This document shows positions 19,994-31,177 of a stretch of DNA of 64,000 nt, piece by piece (position 1 is the first letter of the stretch; each line of letters opens with the position of its first letter). The notes beneath the pieces were generated by a model that saw nothing but the letters and a program-made list of their open reading frames with translations, was not told the DNA's origin and did not search any database. Both the position numbers and the translations under genes were made by a program. This DNA is from Microcyclospora pomicola (Eukaryota; Ascomycota; Dothideomycetes; Capnodiales), in the NCBI GenBank assembly GCA_002786065.1, contig NHNY01000033.1:297501-361500 (forward strand), given 5' to 3'.

Positions 19994-21547
19994 CTAATTC
20001 TCAAGGTCTTCAGAGTCCAAGTCTGATCCATCAAGGTCATCGGGCTCGAGATCTTCGATCGCAAATGCAAGGCTCCAAGACGGAACGCGGCGGTTGTGCA
20101 TGGTGCGGAAGATGATGACGCTCTCCACGGTGTACTTGCGGCCAAATGCCAGCTGGTTTGTCACGAGCGCCCTGGTCACACCGTGGCCGAAGGGTGTACC
20201 GAGCAATGCTTTGCCTTCGTCATAGAACGTGAAGACCTTCAGGCCTTTGGCCGATAGCTGATCATAGTTCACCCCCTATGGATTTTCCACAAGGTCAGCG
20301 CCGTGATCGTAAACGAGTTGGATGTGTGTTTTAGTGAGCGTGTGGCAGGCGCGCAAGAGACGAGGGAAACTTGCATCCATAATAATATGCATTTGTCGGC
20401 GGTACCACTGCTTTCTTAAAACCGTACCGAAATGAATCGACAGTAGATACGAGTGGAAGAGTGTGCATCATATGCATGTTGGGTTTGCAATCAGATACAT
20501 CCGTGTTACAGTTGAGCATGTTCAAATCAAATGAAACGACAAGTGTATGTGAGGCTTCTCGTACGTTTCGCGCGGTCAAGGACGACCTACCTTTTTCAAG
20601 CATACAGTCCGCATGACACCAATCGTGAGCTCATCTTTTATATTGTAACGTACCCAATACTTGAGTGGAGCCGAAAAAGTGGTCTTTCGCAACGACCATT
20701 GGGCTCCAACGACTTCAGAGAGGTAGCGTAAAGGAGGCAGTGCTGTACCAGGCGCCTCCCTTTGCTTCCAGGCACCAGGTGAGTAGTTCTGCAGTGAAGT
20801 TATGATCCCAGCGTCGGGATCGATGGTATTGTAAAAGTGGGCGTCTGTATGGTTGTAGAATGTGCCTTGGGGAAACCTGCCCCATGCATGCTGAGTTGTG
20901 CCCCCCCGGACGTGGTCGACGTACACGATGGGTTGAGGTTTGTCACTCCAATCTATTCTCCAGGCGTTGAAAAAATCTCCTAGAAGTGGTGGCCATTGAA
21001 CGTTTACATGAGGCAATGGCTGCTCGCTCTGTCTCCAACCATTGTCCTCGAATGCGAGGTTGGGCTCGGTCGCAAATGGATCCGGCTCGAACTCGCAGGG
21101 CCAGGTACCTTTCAGAGTCAGGAGATTGCCCTGACCCAGTATTTTCGCGTCGTTATAGTCTTTGACTTGCTGCGTTTGCTTTTCGTCGTATGGAGAAGCT
21201 CTCTTCCGTCGAAGCACAGTCTTCTTGATTGGCAGCCCAGAGACGTATCCGGTAATGACTCTCGATGGCGTCAAGGATATATTTTGGTGATTGACGTCTC
21301 CAGGCGTTAATGCCACGTTCTCGATACCAAGCTCAATGATATGATCCTGGACCGTGGCCTCTGATGCTGATTCATCAGTGGAAGGTGTCGCCCACTCTCG
21401 TGCACTCAAGGCGGGCCCAGTCCGCATTGTCGAATTTCCGCTCGCTTCGCGGTTTCGGCGCCGCTCGTGATCATTGGCGTACAGATATGTCAGGATCAGA
21501 GAGCCGATCAGGCTGAAGCAGATGAGCCTGTGCGTAGTGATCAACAT
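19994..21547 (-). CDS. Unrecognised protein with N-terminal membrane anchor
   Basis: Exon 1 (20591-21547, 319 codons) starts MLITTHRLICFSLIGSLILT, a short cytosolic end followed by one hydrophobic helix and then a polar lumenal or extracellular region, so it is a type II or signal-anchored protein. Exon 2 (19994-20275) joins in phase as CLKK|GVNYDQLSAKG and ends in an acidic tail (DLEPDDLDGSDLDSEDLEN). The body is rich in Trp, Pro and Asn, for example HAWGRFPQGTFYNHTDAHFY, with several N-glycosylation sequons. I do not recognise the family. The joining intron would be 315 nt, long for this region, and may conceal another exon. Exon 1 is well supported by its length; the exon 2 link is less sure. 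Confidence 0.65.
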
Positions 21548-22256
21548 GTCAAGTCGTCAGCGCGTAGAATTGCCGGAGCCAAGGTAGGAAAGTGAATATA
21601 GTGTCTTCCCATGAGATGTCAACCACGTATCTCTTGTTCAACACGGCGAGGAATACATGCAAAGGCAGTGAGACACTATGGAACTCGCCTCGAAGCACGA
21701 AGTGCTACATACCATCATGCTCCTTGCCTTTAGCAAAGTTGTGCAACACAATGGCACAGCAATGTAACGAAACTGAGGCTCTTTCTCATGCAATGCGGGC
21801 GTGCATATCATGTGACACAGCTCGTTGGGGTGTCCTACCGGCGTGGCCTTCTTCGTGGAGCATGTGATGGTGATTCGTTTGTGTGGCCAAGCACTTCATG
21901 CCTGGCCATGCGAGATAAAGTATAAGAGAGTTCATCAGCGAATCATACACAACGCACATCTCGAGCAGTGCAGTGCTTCGTTAAGTACCAGGATGCTGAT
22001 CATTGTAAGGCATAGGCCACATCGATTAGTAGCACTGTGTGCATAATATTTCAGATCCAAGGATGGCCAATTTTCCCGGTGTGGTCACATCGTCGACGTA
22101 TAACTTCATACAACACCTTGGACCTACAGTGGGTATATCTTCTTCTACGAGAGGAGGCAGTGGGTTCGTCATTTCGTCGTTCAGCGGCTATATCTAAATG
22201 TCGAGTTAGCTGCCGTCAATCTCCTAAACGATACGAGCAACACACATGGACTTCAC
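21548..22256. other. Spacer without a supported gene
   Basis: About 700 bp between the start of the membrane-anchored protein gene and the 3' end of the cyclase gene. It must hold the promoter of the former. No RNA gene or repeat is apparent. Confidence 0.4.
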
Positions 22257-23417
22257 TTACAGCTCTACATGACCTTCGGCTACCATACTTTCTCTTTTCG
22301 GCTTTGTCCGCGCTGGAAAATGTCCCTCCAAGTCCATCCACTCGGCTGCGAACGCAGTTGTCAGCATTGCCCAGTCCTCCACTGTGTCAAGGTCCAAATG
22401 TTCCCCGTCGTCCTGCATTCGGTGCCAGACCGCTGGAAAGGGGGTCGGAATGATGTGCAGCACTTCGACCCCTCTCAGCATGAAGGGGATATGGTCGTCC
22501 TCGACATAGCCTCCAATCCATCGATCATCCTCCGTTTTCTCGCCCTCGTTCAAGAAAGGACGGCTAGATTGGGCAGTCTTATACGTCCCCAGTGCACGCA
22601 TGCGCTTTTCTACATCGGCCATACGCCTGTACGCCCAGTGCGAGGTCTTGAAATAAGATGGCACCTGCGGGTCTTTGGCCCCAAGCAAGTCCAGAAGCAC
22701 AAACAGATCAATGCTGTGTAGCGGCGTGCTATAGGAGCTCGTGGCCGGGTACATGGTATGGTCCCACTCCTCCGCCAGCGCCCGAGCACCGTAGAGGGAG
22801 TCATCGTGCGTCCAGACTTGGAAGGCCTCCTCGCCATCCAACAACAGAATCTGAATCCCCTTGTGTTCCTCCACATCGTCGAATCCTCCCGCACCCATTC
22901 CCTCCGCCTCCATCGCCGCCCACTTCGCGGTCAATGCAGCGTCGATGCTACGCGCAGCATGTAGTATCATTCCACATGGTGCGGCAGAATCTGTTGCCCC
23001 AATAAAGCCCTCGGGCTCGATCTTCGAGTCGTAGTGCGCCACCAGCGCTAACCTGCCCACATCCCCCTTGTTCTGGACCCACGGCGGGTCGCGGGTTGCG
23101 ATCAGGTTCGTGAACGGTACTCTGGCGCCATTCGAGACTGGCGTGGTGCTTGAGCTGTTTTGGAATGTGAGCTTCCACTCCGGGAGATTTGCGGCGAAGA
23201 AGTCGACGAAGTGGAACAGCACTGCTTCCGAGCCAGGAGTCCCAGGTACTCGTGGTCGGAGGATTGGAGCGAGGATCGCGCCGTCGTGGATGTCAAAGTC
23301 GGAACCTGGTGAGGGGAGCGAGCGGAGAGTGTCATCGCTGAGGGTGGTGTATGCGATTGCTTCCTGGACTGCTGCCGGGAGCAGGACGAGCGCCTGGACG
23401 GCGGAGGACAACTTCAT
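22257..23417 (-). CDS. Secreted glutaminyl-peptide cyclotransferase-like protein (M28 fold)
   Basis: A single exon of 386 residues begins MKLSSAVQALVLLPAAVQEA, a clear signal peptide. Features of the glutaminyl cyclase branch of the M28 metallopeptidase fold follow in order: LVAHYDSK near 125, ATDSAAPCGM near 140 (zinc aspartate), ILLLDGEEAF near 190 (catalytic glutamate pair), and a C-terminal GYVEDDHIPFMLRGVEVLHIIP segment near 320 (zinc histidine) followed by FPAVWHRMQDDGEHLD. Such enzymes close N-terminal glutamine or glutamate to pyroglutamate in the secretory path or outside the cell. The aminopeptidase alternative is less likely because the single-zinc pattern and the DSAAPCGM motif match cyclases. 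It is divergently arranged with the gene starting at 23671. Confidence 0.85.
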   Translation of the reverse strand: MKLSSAVQALVLLPAAVQEAIAYTTLSDDTLRSLPSPGSDFDIHDGAILAPILRPRVPGTPGSEAVLFHFVDFFAANLPEWKLTFQNSSSTTPVSNGARVPFTNLIATRDPPWVQNKGDVGRLALVAHYDSKIEPEGFIGATDSAAPCGMILHAARSIDAALTAKWAAMEAEGMGAGGFDDVEEHKGIQILLLDGEEAFQVWTHDDSLYGARALAEEWDHTMYPATSSYSTPLHSIDLFVLLDLLGAKDPQVPSYFKTSHWAYRRMADVEKRMRALGTYKTAQSSRPFLNEGEKTEDDRWIGGYVEDDHIPFMLRGVEVLHIIPTPFPAVWHRMQDDGEHLDLDTVEDWAMLTTAFAAEWMDLEGHFPARTKPKRESMVAEGHVEL

Positions 23418-23670
23418 GGCTCTCTGGCGTGCAGTGGCAGCATTGTGGAGGGTGTGTTGCTTCTTCCGTCGCGGTCGCTGGTGTTGTTATAGGTGCGTCG
23501 GCATTATGGGAGGGCGGTGGAGTGAGGGAGGACACGCTTGGACTTCCATCTCGAGAAGGGAATGCGGGAGCATAGGAAGCACTAATAAGGGTACCTGGAG
23601 GTACATTGCGTGCCGGTCGGCGTGATTGTTGCAGATCTTCCTCCCACTATTGATGTATCCCCAACATGTG
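23418..23670. promoter_or_regulatory. Shared divergent promoter region
   Basis: 253 bp separate the start codons of the secreted cyclase (minus) and the mitochondrial membrane protein (plus). Both promoters must lie here. No unambiguous TATA box is seen. Confidence 0.45.
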
Positions 23671-24784
23671 ATGCTTTCGTCAACTGGCTTGAGAAGCAGC
23701 GCGCTCACCACCAGTCGGAGAACAATCTGCGGCACCGTCAAATGTCCAGCGAGGACTTCACTTCCATCACTAACGTGGCTGCGATCAGCCGTACCTCGAC
23801 GCGGACTGGCCCAGCGTCCAGCAACAGCACAAAAGAATAAGAGATCGCGTAGGTTGTGATGATCCATGTGGATATATGCAGATTTGATCTCTAACAAACG
23901 GCACAGTCTATGTCTACCCCGAGCTCGTCCAGATCTTTCGCGCTCCCACAGCCCAGACAGGCGCCAATGGCATCGGACGTGTCGTGACCATTCTGCTGTT
24001 CGCTGCGAGCATTCCGCTGGCCGTGAGCATCTACAACTATCCCGATGCCTCCAACCTATGGATTCCCGGAGGTAAAAGCCTGGCAGCCTGATCATGATAT
24101 CCGTCTTATGGATCTGACCTCCCTTTGACTCTAGTCCTCGTCGGTGCCTCCGTCCCCATGACGCTGACCGTGCTCCTGTGTGGGCCCTGGACGATGGCGA
24201 TCCAGCTCAACCTGCCCTCCCGCGCCCGCCGCTCCGCCGAAGAACTGCGCCATTTCACCTCCCGCCTGCCACCCAGCAGCGTGCTTGCGATCCAATTTCT
24301 GCGCTGGGCGCCCTGGCCGAGCACGCGCCAGGTGCTCTTTTCGGACCTCCGACGGTTACCGCCATCGCGGGTACGCATGAGCAATCTTGAGCACATGCCG
24401 TCGTCGGTGGCCGCGAGACTCCAGAAGGACAGCCGCTTCGGCGCATGGATCGTGCGGCGGTACATGGGCCAGTTCTGGGTGGTGATGGACGATGAGAGGG
24501 GCGGACAGGGCGTGGTCAAGGACGTGTGGAAGCAGATCTGGGAGCAGATACCGGTGATAGGCGAGGAGATACCCGAGCGATCTGCTGAAGTTCTGGCATC
24601 AGGGGAAGAGGATACGGCAGGGTCACCAGACGAAACAACAAGTGCGGAGAACATGACACTCGATGGCTCGGGGCAAGCGCTGCAGACCGATGTGCCAGGC
24701 GCGCCACCTCCTGCTGCGCCAGCACGCAGAAGTCGACGGCCACCTCCCCCTCCTCTACAGTCTTCAGGGCGCAAACGAAGATAA
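23671..24784 (+). CDS. Predicted mitochondrial two-helix membrane protein, function unknown
   Basis: Three exons (23671-23848, 23907-24071, 24135-24784) give 330 residues in consistent phase, with introns of 58 and 63 nt. The N-terminus MLSSTGLRSSALTTSRRTIC is rich in Ser, Thr and Arg without acids, like a matrix-targeting presequence. An in-frame ATG at 23653 is an alternative start. Two hydrophobic helices follow (VVTILLFAASIPLAVSIYNY and VLVGASVPMTLTVLLCGPWT), then a conserved soluble region (FLRWAPWPSTRQVLFSDLRR, RYMGQFWVV) and a proline/arginine-rich tail of low complexity. The hairpin-plus-domain layout resembles TMEM70/TMEM223-type mitochondrial assembly factors, but I cannot assign it to one. 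Expected site is the inner mitochondrial membrane. Confidence 0.75.
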
Positions 24785-25248
24785 TTTTACCGCGAACCAA
24801 ACTGAACTCCGCCAGACGGCCTCAAAGCACGATGAAGCTTATCAGCTCTCTTTGGCGCCGGGCTACAGGACATGGGGCATCGACAAAGAAGCTGGGCGAA
24901 ATGGCCTCCTATTCTGCAATGATCTACTGTCTCCGAGATTCTCGTTGGCCTATTACATCGAATCTCGGGCACTACATGGAACCATCCTGCGGTCCGACGC
25001 TGATCGCATTATCTCAGACTCTTTCACAGACAACTTATTGAGGATAGAGTGCCTGGGCGTGCCGGATTATTTTTCCTACATGTCAAATCGGGGAGACTCA
25101 CTCCCGCGGGTCATCACGATAGGTAGCATCAGTTAGCCATGGTCACATATAAGCATTCGATATGTGCGATCCATGTTTCCGTAGTCTTCGTAGATAGGGG
25201 CTATGGGCACTTAAGAACACTGCCAAGCTCTCCTTCAACCTTTGTCTT
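24785..25248. other. Convergent 3' region
   Basis: 464 bp between two convergent genes (mitochondrial membrane protein and POB3). It should hold both polyadenylation regions. No other feature seen. Confidence 0.4.
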
Positions 25249-27123
25249 TCATTTCCCGGTCTTCGTCTTCTTCTTCGGTCTCTCCACCTTCTCCGCCGTA
25301 TCGCTGTCACTGCCGTCCGCATCAGCCTCGGCATCATCCATCTCCTCGTCGCTCCCGCCACTGCTCTTCGCGTCTGAGTCGTACTCCTCCGCTACATCAC
25401 TGTCCGAGTCTGCTTGGAAGTCTTCGTCGACGCTCTCGTCATCCTCGTCACTGCCGCGCATGATCACAATCTCCTCCTCATCGCTGCTAGCGAGATCGGG
25501 GTCGGCGGACAACGCAGCGGCTAGCAGTCCACTATCACCGTCCATCTCGTTCTTGGTCTTGAGACCCTTCGTCTTGAAGAAACTCTCGAGCGGCGCTTGC
25601 TCTTCACGATTGATGTTCGAGAATTGGTGCTCCCCTCCTCCCTTCATCGTCACGGTGATATCAAATGTGCGGCTAGCACTAACAGCCCCGCCTACTCGGC
25701 TCATCGTGATCACCCCCACCTGCTCAAACGAGATATACGTTGATGGCTTCGGGACGAACAGGAATGCGCGGTCCAGGCAGAAAAGATGTCCCTCGTTGGC
25801 TTTGATAGAACACTTGACTCCAGCCATCTGGTGGTGTGAAGAGAAGTCTGCTGAAGGTTGAAACAGCTTCTTACCAGTCAGGCCCCTGAAGATTTGTGCA
25901 ATGACATGGCTGATAGGAGCCTCGTACTTCGGTTGCAGTTTGTTGTTGTATTTCTCCTTGAGCTCCTCTTCAGTCATGTTGAGTTCGATATTAACTTCCT
26001 CGTCTTTCTTGAATTGCATTACCAAGAACGGGTATCGGGTTTGTCCCTGGCGGAGTGGTGGGTCGAGGCCGACACAAAGCAGTTGGTGGAGATCATCTGG
26101 CTTGGGGAGTAAGAAGAATCTTTTGGCGTGGTCGAAGGGGATCTTGTAGTCGTAGGTTTTCCCGCGTAACCGGAAAGACTTCTCGTACATGTCGATATCA
26201 AAACGTCCACGGGGGGTGAGATGCAGGACATCCAAGAAGGTCGCGTAGGTGTCGCCGGCGACGTCACCAATCTCGGCTTTGTCCATGAGCTGCTCGTAGA
26301 AGAGGTTGGCTGCGTTGTGCTCCTCTTCGTCGCCCTCGTTATCCTCGTCACCGTCGGAGTTCTTCCCTTTCCGAGTCTCAGTACCAGGTATGTAGAAGCG
26401 CATTTCCGTGAGCTGATCGACCGCCCCACCCATCTTCCTGCCCTTCGCTCTCGCACCACCCAGATGGCCGTTGGTCCCCGTATCCTCGCCATCGGTCGGC
26501 AACGAGAACTCCACCACGACTTCGTTCTTGCCCGCCAAGTTTGTGTTCGAGATTTCGGTGTATGGGATTTCAAACGCGGGCTGATTTCGCACGTTGAAGG
26601 TGAGCTCGTTACGACCCAACTCGCCTTTGCCCCAATTCCAACCCCTTAGAGCATGCTCTTTCTGAACGAACTCCACGCCGTACCAAACCTTGAAGCACTT
26701 GGAGATGGTGTCGAAGTCCTATCCTTTATGTTAGCACTCATTTGACCACCCCTCATCGCCAGAATGCCCCTCCCACATACATCTGCCTTGAACCCATCCA
26801 GCTGTACCACGCCGACCGTTCGCGCATAGATCTTCATCTCGTAACCTCTCGCGGCACGACTCCATTGTGCACTGACGAAATCATTCTTGTCGAGAGTAAA
26901 CGTCGATCCGCCTGAAGGCTTCCAGCCCAAACCCGTCTCGGCGAGCCTACATTTGCCGGGTTGCTTGGAGAGATCAAGGTAGATGTCGTCGAAGGATTCC
27001 CTGGTGGTGGGGTCAGTACGGAGGCTGCGAGCGACGTGAGGCGAATCTGCCCGAGACGAGCGGTGGACCATTGTGCAGATGACAATTTGAAGCTGCAGTG
27101 AAATAGATGCTGAGGACGTACAT
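25249..27123 (-). CDS. POB3: FACT complex subunit Pob3 (SSRP1-like)
   Basis: The protein has 563 residues from exons 27122-27123 (AT), 26781-27000 and 25249-26718. The first intron (27001-27121, GTACGT..CCAG) splits the start codon AT|G, giving MESFDDIYLDLSKQPG, which is the conserved Pob3 N-terminus. Order of domains: N-terminal PH-like region to about 110, SSRP1 middle PH pair including FYIPGTE and RGRFDIDMYEKSFRLRGKTY, a Rtt106-like PH segment to about 470, and a long acidic tail (SDEEEIVIMRGSDEDDESVDED) ending in KKKTKTGK. There is no HMG box, as usual for fungal Pob3, which works with separate Nhp6. With Spt16 it moves H2A-H2B during transcription and replication in the nucleus. Confidence 0.95.
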
Positions 27124-27921
27124 GTTCAAGAAAGACCGGCTAGCAGCAGGACGCCGCGGAGACTTTGATGCGCAGCTGCGACTGCTGCTGGAATGGGTTG
27201 CTGCTCACAGTTTGCGAGGTTGTGCTAACTCGGATGTGAATTTTGATCGAATGACGAAGGAACGGCGTTATGGGTGGATGGAGTGAAGCGAGGTGGACAT
27301 AAAGAGGTGAGGTGATAGAGAAATGTGGATATGAGTGAAGCGCATCACGAGAACCGCGTGAACAGAAGACGCGCTGCGGGAGTAGCCGTGAGTAATCAGA
27401 TTGAAGTTGGTGGAAGTTCGACATGACAAGATGACATGAACATGAACGATTACCTATGAGTGCAACGTATACGGTCGAGTCTCGCAAAGACCGGGCCAGT
27501 GCAATCGTACACCATTGCATTCTTCCCACTTTGTATGACATGCATCACCTATGGAAGACGCCTGTGTTGAGCCCTGATACCCCTTTTGCCGTGTCTTGAT
27601 GGCACGTCGCTCGCATCTCAGTCAAAGTACAGCTCGAGGCGAATATGCTAATCCGAGACTGAAGAGACCTTGGTATGACCTTTTCTGGGGGGCATCAGGA
27701 CGAAATTAGCCTGCCCAGACGAGATGAAGCCCCCCATCTTTTGCTAGAAAGGGTGACATTTTCGGCATGCCATCGCCGTAGAACGACGATCGTAGAAATG
27801 TGCCAGATACTCCCGCCCACGTGCCCATGTGCCCATACGCACGCCGTTTGCGCCGAACCTCGTCTATGTCATCCGTTTCGTCGTATTGCGCCATTGCAGA
27901 AGATTGCAGCAAATGCTCGAA
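27124..27921. other. POB3 upstream region and Clr5-gene 3' region
   Basis: About 800 bp. A minus frame of 133 codons at 27140-27541 lies in the probable POB3 leader and has no features supporting a separate protein. Nothing else is apparent. Confidence 0.4.
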
Positions 27922-29439
27922 TCACTCGACCACCGCCGCTGTGGCTCCTAGGCTTTCAAAGGCTTCGGGGTATGTTTGCTCCAACAATCGAGCTTCCTCC
28001 GCTTTTTTTCTTCTACGCAAAACGTCGTGTAAGTAGTACAAAGTAAATGGTCGCTGTAGAACCGTGATATCTGTACACAGCTTTTGAACCCGCAGGGCTT
28101 CGTGTAGGAGCTTCTCGCATTCCTCCAGCTGACCGAGCGCATCTTTCACTTTGGCGTGATCGATCAAGGTGATGCTCGTCACGGCCGTCTTCTCCTTCCC
28201 ACATGCTTTGAGCTGGCGGTGGGTATCTCGGAACAGTCCATCGGCTCTCGTCAAGTTACCTTGTGCCTTCTGGGAGAGGGCTTGGACGCGCAAGACCTGC
28301 GCGTGAATATAGACGTCCACTTGCGATGAAACTCGGTTGGTGGCCAGATTCGCCAATATGCAATCGGCTTTCTCATACCGTTGCAGGGTCAACAGGAGCT
28401 GCGCATAGCTGATTTGGCCCTGGGAAGCGACCTGCTGCTGCTGCTCGGAGATCAACGCGGTGCCATCCGATAGTTTCGAGTTGATCGTAGCAAAGAATTG
28501 ATCGATGAGCCCTTCGGAAGCGGTGCGATGACACAATGCTGCCACGATGATGGTGATCGGATGACGCGCACCAAGGACCTCACGCGAGCGGATTGCCCAA
28601 AAGCGTCGAACGGCATCGACGATCTCAGGTTGCTGCGGATGACCACATCCCCATGTGATCATATTGATGATGAGCCAGATGAGCGAGAGGGAATGGCTTG
28701 AAAGGAGGGCGCCGTCGATCTGGGGTCCGACCTCGCGTAGTTTCCTCCACCCGAACTTGTAGTTGGACTCCTTCAAGCTGTACAACGTCACGCTGAACTT
28801 GTACGTCACGTCGAACATTGGACAAGGTTGATCCCACGACGAGAAGGCCTTCTCGTGGTCATCCAGGATATTGTCGTACCAATCGCTGACCGCGAACATC
28901 GAACGGCGGGCGACTGAATCGGCAGGAGCTGAGTTGACGGGGAAGGTGAAGCCGCCCAGCCGTACGACATCCATGACTTGGGGTCGCCCGGGTGCGCTCC
29001 TAGTGGCAGAGTCGTCGGTACCCAACTTCTTGGGGCTACGGTTCTTGTTGTTGATCTCCCACGCCCGAAAACGATCCCGAAGCATCTTCTCCGAAGCATG
29101 GAATCCCCGCTTCCGCAACTCCTCGATAATCTGGCGTGCCGTGAACTGTTTTCGCTTGTACAATTCGGTGATCATAGGCCGGAATGACTCCCACCTGGCT
29201 TTCGTAGGCGGCTCAATGACGGCCGTCGTGGATTGGCCAGCCGGCGACGACTGCGCAGCCCGCTGAGCCCACGGCGGAGTCGGAGGGGATGGCACACTGA
29301 CATGGCCATTGTTTGGCGATCGATCCGGAGTTGATGTCGTTGGATTCAGCCGCGCGACATCCATGATAACAGGAGCATAGACTATGCCCACGGAGCCGGA
29401 CATCGCATGGACATCGCTAGACGGGGAGACTTGAAGCAT
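27922..29439 (-). CDS. Clr5-domain protein with TPR-like C-terminus
   Basis: A single exon of 505 residues. A Clr5 domain (about residues 81-135) is recognised by ARWESFRPMITELYKRKQ followed by QIIEELRKRGFHASEKMLRDRF and AWEINNKN. The name comes from the fission yeast heterochromatin factor, but in moulds the domain is found in many proteins of unknown role. The N-terminus is Ser/Pro-rich and likely disordered. The C-terminal half is helical, with repeated leucine/alanine helices (YAQLLLTLQRYEKADCILAN, LGQLEECEKLLHEALRV) resembling tetratricopeptide repeats. A nuclear DNA-associated role is inferred from the domain only. Alternative starts are the ATG of MSGSVGIVY and the later ATG of MDVARLNP. 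Confidence 0.8.
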   Translation of the reverse strand: MLQVSPSSDVHAMSGSVGIVYAPVIMDVARLNPTTSTPDRSPNNGHVSVPSPPTPPWAQRAAQSSPAGQSTTAVIEPPTKARWESFRPMITELYKRKQFTARQIIEELRKRGFHASEKMLRDRFRAWEINNKNRSPKKLGTDDSATRSAPGRPQVMDVVRLGGFTFPVNSAPADSVARRSMFAVSDWYDNILDDHEKAFSSWDQPCPMFDVTYKFSVTLYSLKESNYKFGWRKLREVGPQIDGALLSSHSLSLIWLIINMITWGCGHPQQPEIVDAVRRFWAIRSREVLGARHPITIIVAALCHRTASEGLIDQFFATINSKLSDGTALISEQQQQVASQGQISYAQLLLTLQRYEKADCILANLATNRVSSQVDVYIHAQVLRVQALSQKAQGNLTRADGLFRDTHRQLKACGKEKTAVTSITLIDHAKVKDALGQLEECEKLLHEALRVQKLCTDITVLQRPFTLYYLHDVLRRRKKAEEARLLEQTYPEAFESLGATAAVVE

Positions 29440-31177
29440 TATAGCGTACGGACGACAGCCCAGCCAGAAAATCTGACGGGATCCGATTGATCAGGTCCTG
29501 TCAGTCGGGGGCAAGGATGATCTGCGGCTGTAACATGCTTCCACCAGTTCCGGTGTTCGGCAGGTCCAGACGGGCTGGATGATCGATCGTAGATACCTGT
29601 ATAATCATCAATCTTTGCCTTGACGCCAGCTCAAACTGCGGCGTAAAGCTGCCCTCTGCTCACTAGCGTCGCAACAAAGGCAATTCGACCAGGAGCATGG
29701 ATACCGTTATCCTGAGCATCAAGGGACGAATCGTTGAAGTGGTTGCGCAGGTCGTAGTAACCATGGCCGATGGGATTACTGCAGGGCCCACGATGCGGCC
29801 AGATCTCCGGCTCTATGTTGCAATCCTACGTTCCGGAAGGATCACGTCTGGGCCTATTCCTCGGATGCGTCGACGCAGGATTCGCTGCAAGACGATCGAG
29901 CACCAACGGGGCTTCCTATCTGGCGGGTTCTTGGATAGTCGGCCACGCAGACTCGAGTTTCGGGAGGAAGAGGCGTGGGTCTGGCGATGTTCAGCCCGGC
30001 GATCTCGACCGCAGCCGCTCAGGGTCTGTCCAAGGTCTCGATTACAGTACTGACACATCGCCACCGTGCTGCTGTATGGCTACACCCAACATACTGTAGC
30101 ATCACATCTGTCAGCTTGCGCGAATAAGCCGTGATCCCGTAAGGTAACTTGATATATCCAGGTGTGGTAAGCAGATGGTGGCGGAAAGGCGCAGCGTGGT
30201 TCAGGCCACGCGAGATGCCATGTGGGCAATCCTGCAGCCCTGCATCGAGGCGTGGTGGCGTGGTCCGGTCCCAGAGTGGTGGGAGTGGTAGGCAATCCTT
30301 CATCTTCCTCCATGCACAGTATGGTGATACAGTACGGAGTCGATGCCACTACGTATTGTCTCCAAGGTGTGTCAATGTGGAAGCAGCATCAGGAAACATG
30401 GAATCAGTGTACGAATTGTGTAGATCAGTAAGTGATTAGAGATGGAAACATAGGTAGATCGAAGCTGAAGAAGAGTGTACGACCATTAGAGAAAGGAAGA
30501 GCCCTGTCGAAGCAGGTATCTTGGCATTGAAGGTGAGTTCTTAACAAAATACTGTCCACAACATCAGACATATCACATCTCGATCCATAGGGATGCCTTA
30601 TGTATTGCTCTCAGACCAATACTGTAATCCTAACTCTAACGATTCTTCACCATGAGCTCCAGCCTAGGGCCTCATCCACGATGAACGGTCCAAGATAACT
30701 GCGAAGCACTCGAACTTCACACACTGCACCAGATCGTCGTTCGAGCGCAGGACTTGCCAGGTCTTAGAGATTCTTGGGTTTTCGATGTTTTTAGTATCAC
30801 TTACCAACGGAAGCATGTGTCATGCTCAATCAAGGAATGCTTGATGCTTGGCTTTGGAGATCTGAATCAGACCCGATGCAATGTACACCGCACCCCAAGT
30901 CCTTCTCAACCTTGACAGTGCCACACGAGGCGAACACGATATCACCTGCCTTCTATTTCTCAGCAGCTGTGGATAGCGGGTACTCCAGTGTAGACCACGC
31001 GTTTCAGCTTGGTAAGGTGGCCGATTGTATGTCTGGCGTGAGCAACCGGCGGGATAAGAATGTCGGGGAACGCCACCACAACGCGGGACTGTTGTGATTT
31101 CATGGCGATGAGTCTTGTAGGGTATCTCCCTGCTTTGATGGCGATTGGGGCGGACGTCGGATGCCTCCCATCTCACC
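29440..31177. other. 1.7-kb region without a supported gene
   Basis: Upstream of the Clr5-domain gene. Several frames of 80-140 codons are open on both strands but overlap each other, lack introns of good quality and show no known domain. No tRNA-like or repeated structure was found by eye. Confidence 0.4.

Noticed and set aside
27140-27541. 133-codon minus frame upstream of POB3
   Set aside because: It falls in the likely leader and promoter of POB3, has no recognisable motif, and the true POB3 start is fixed by the split ATG.
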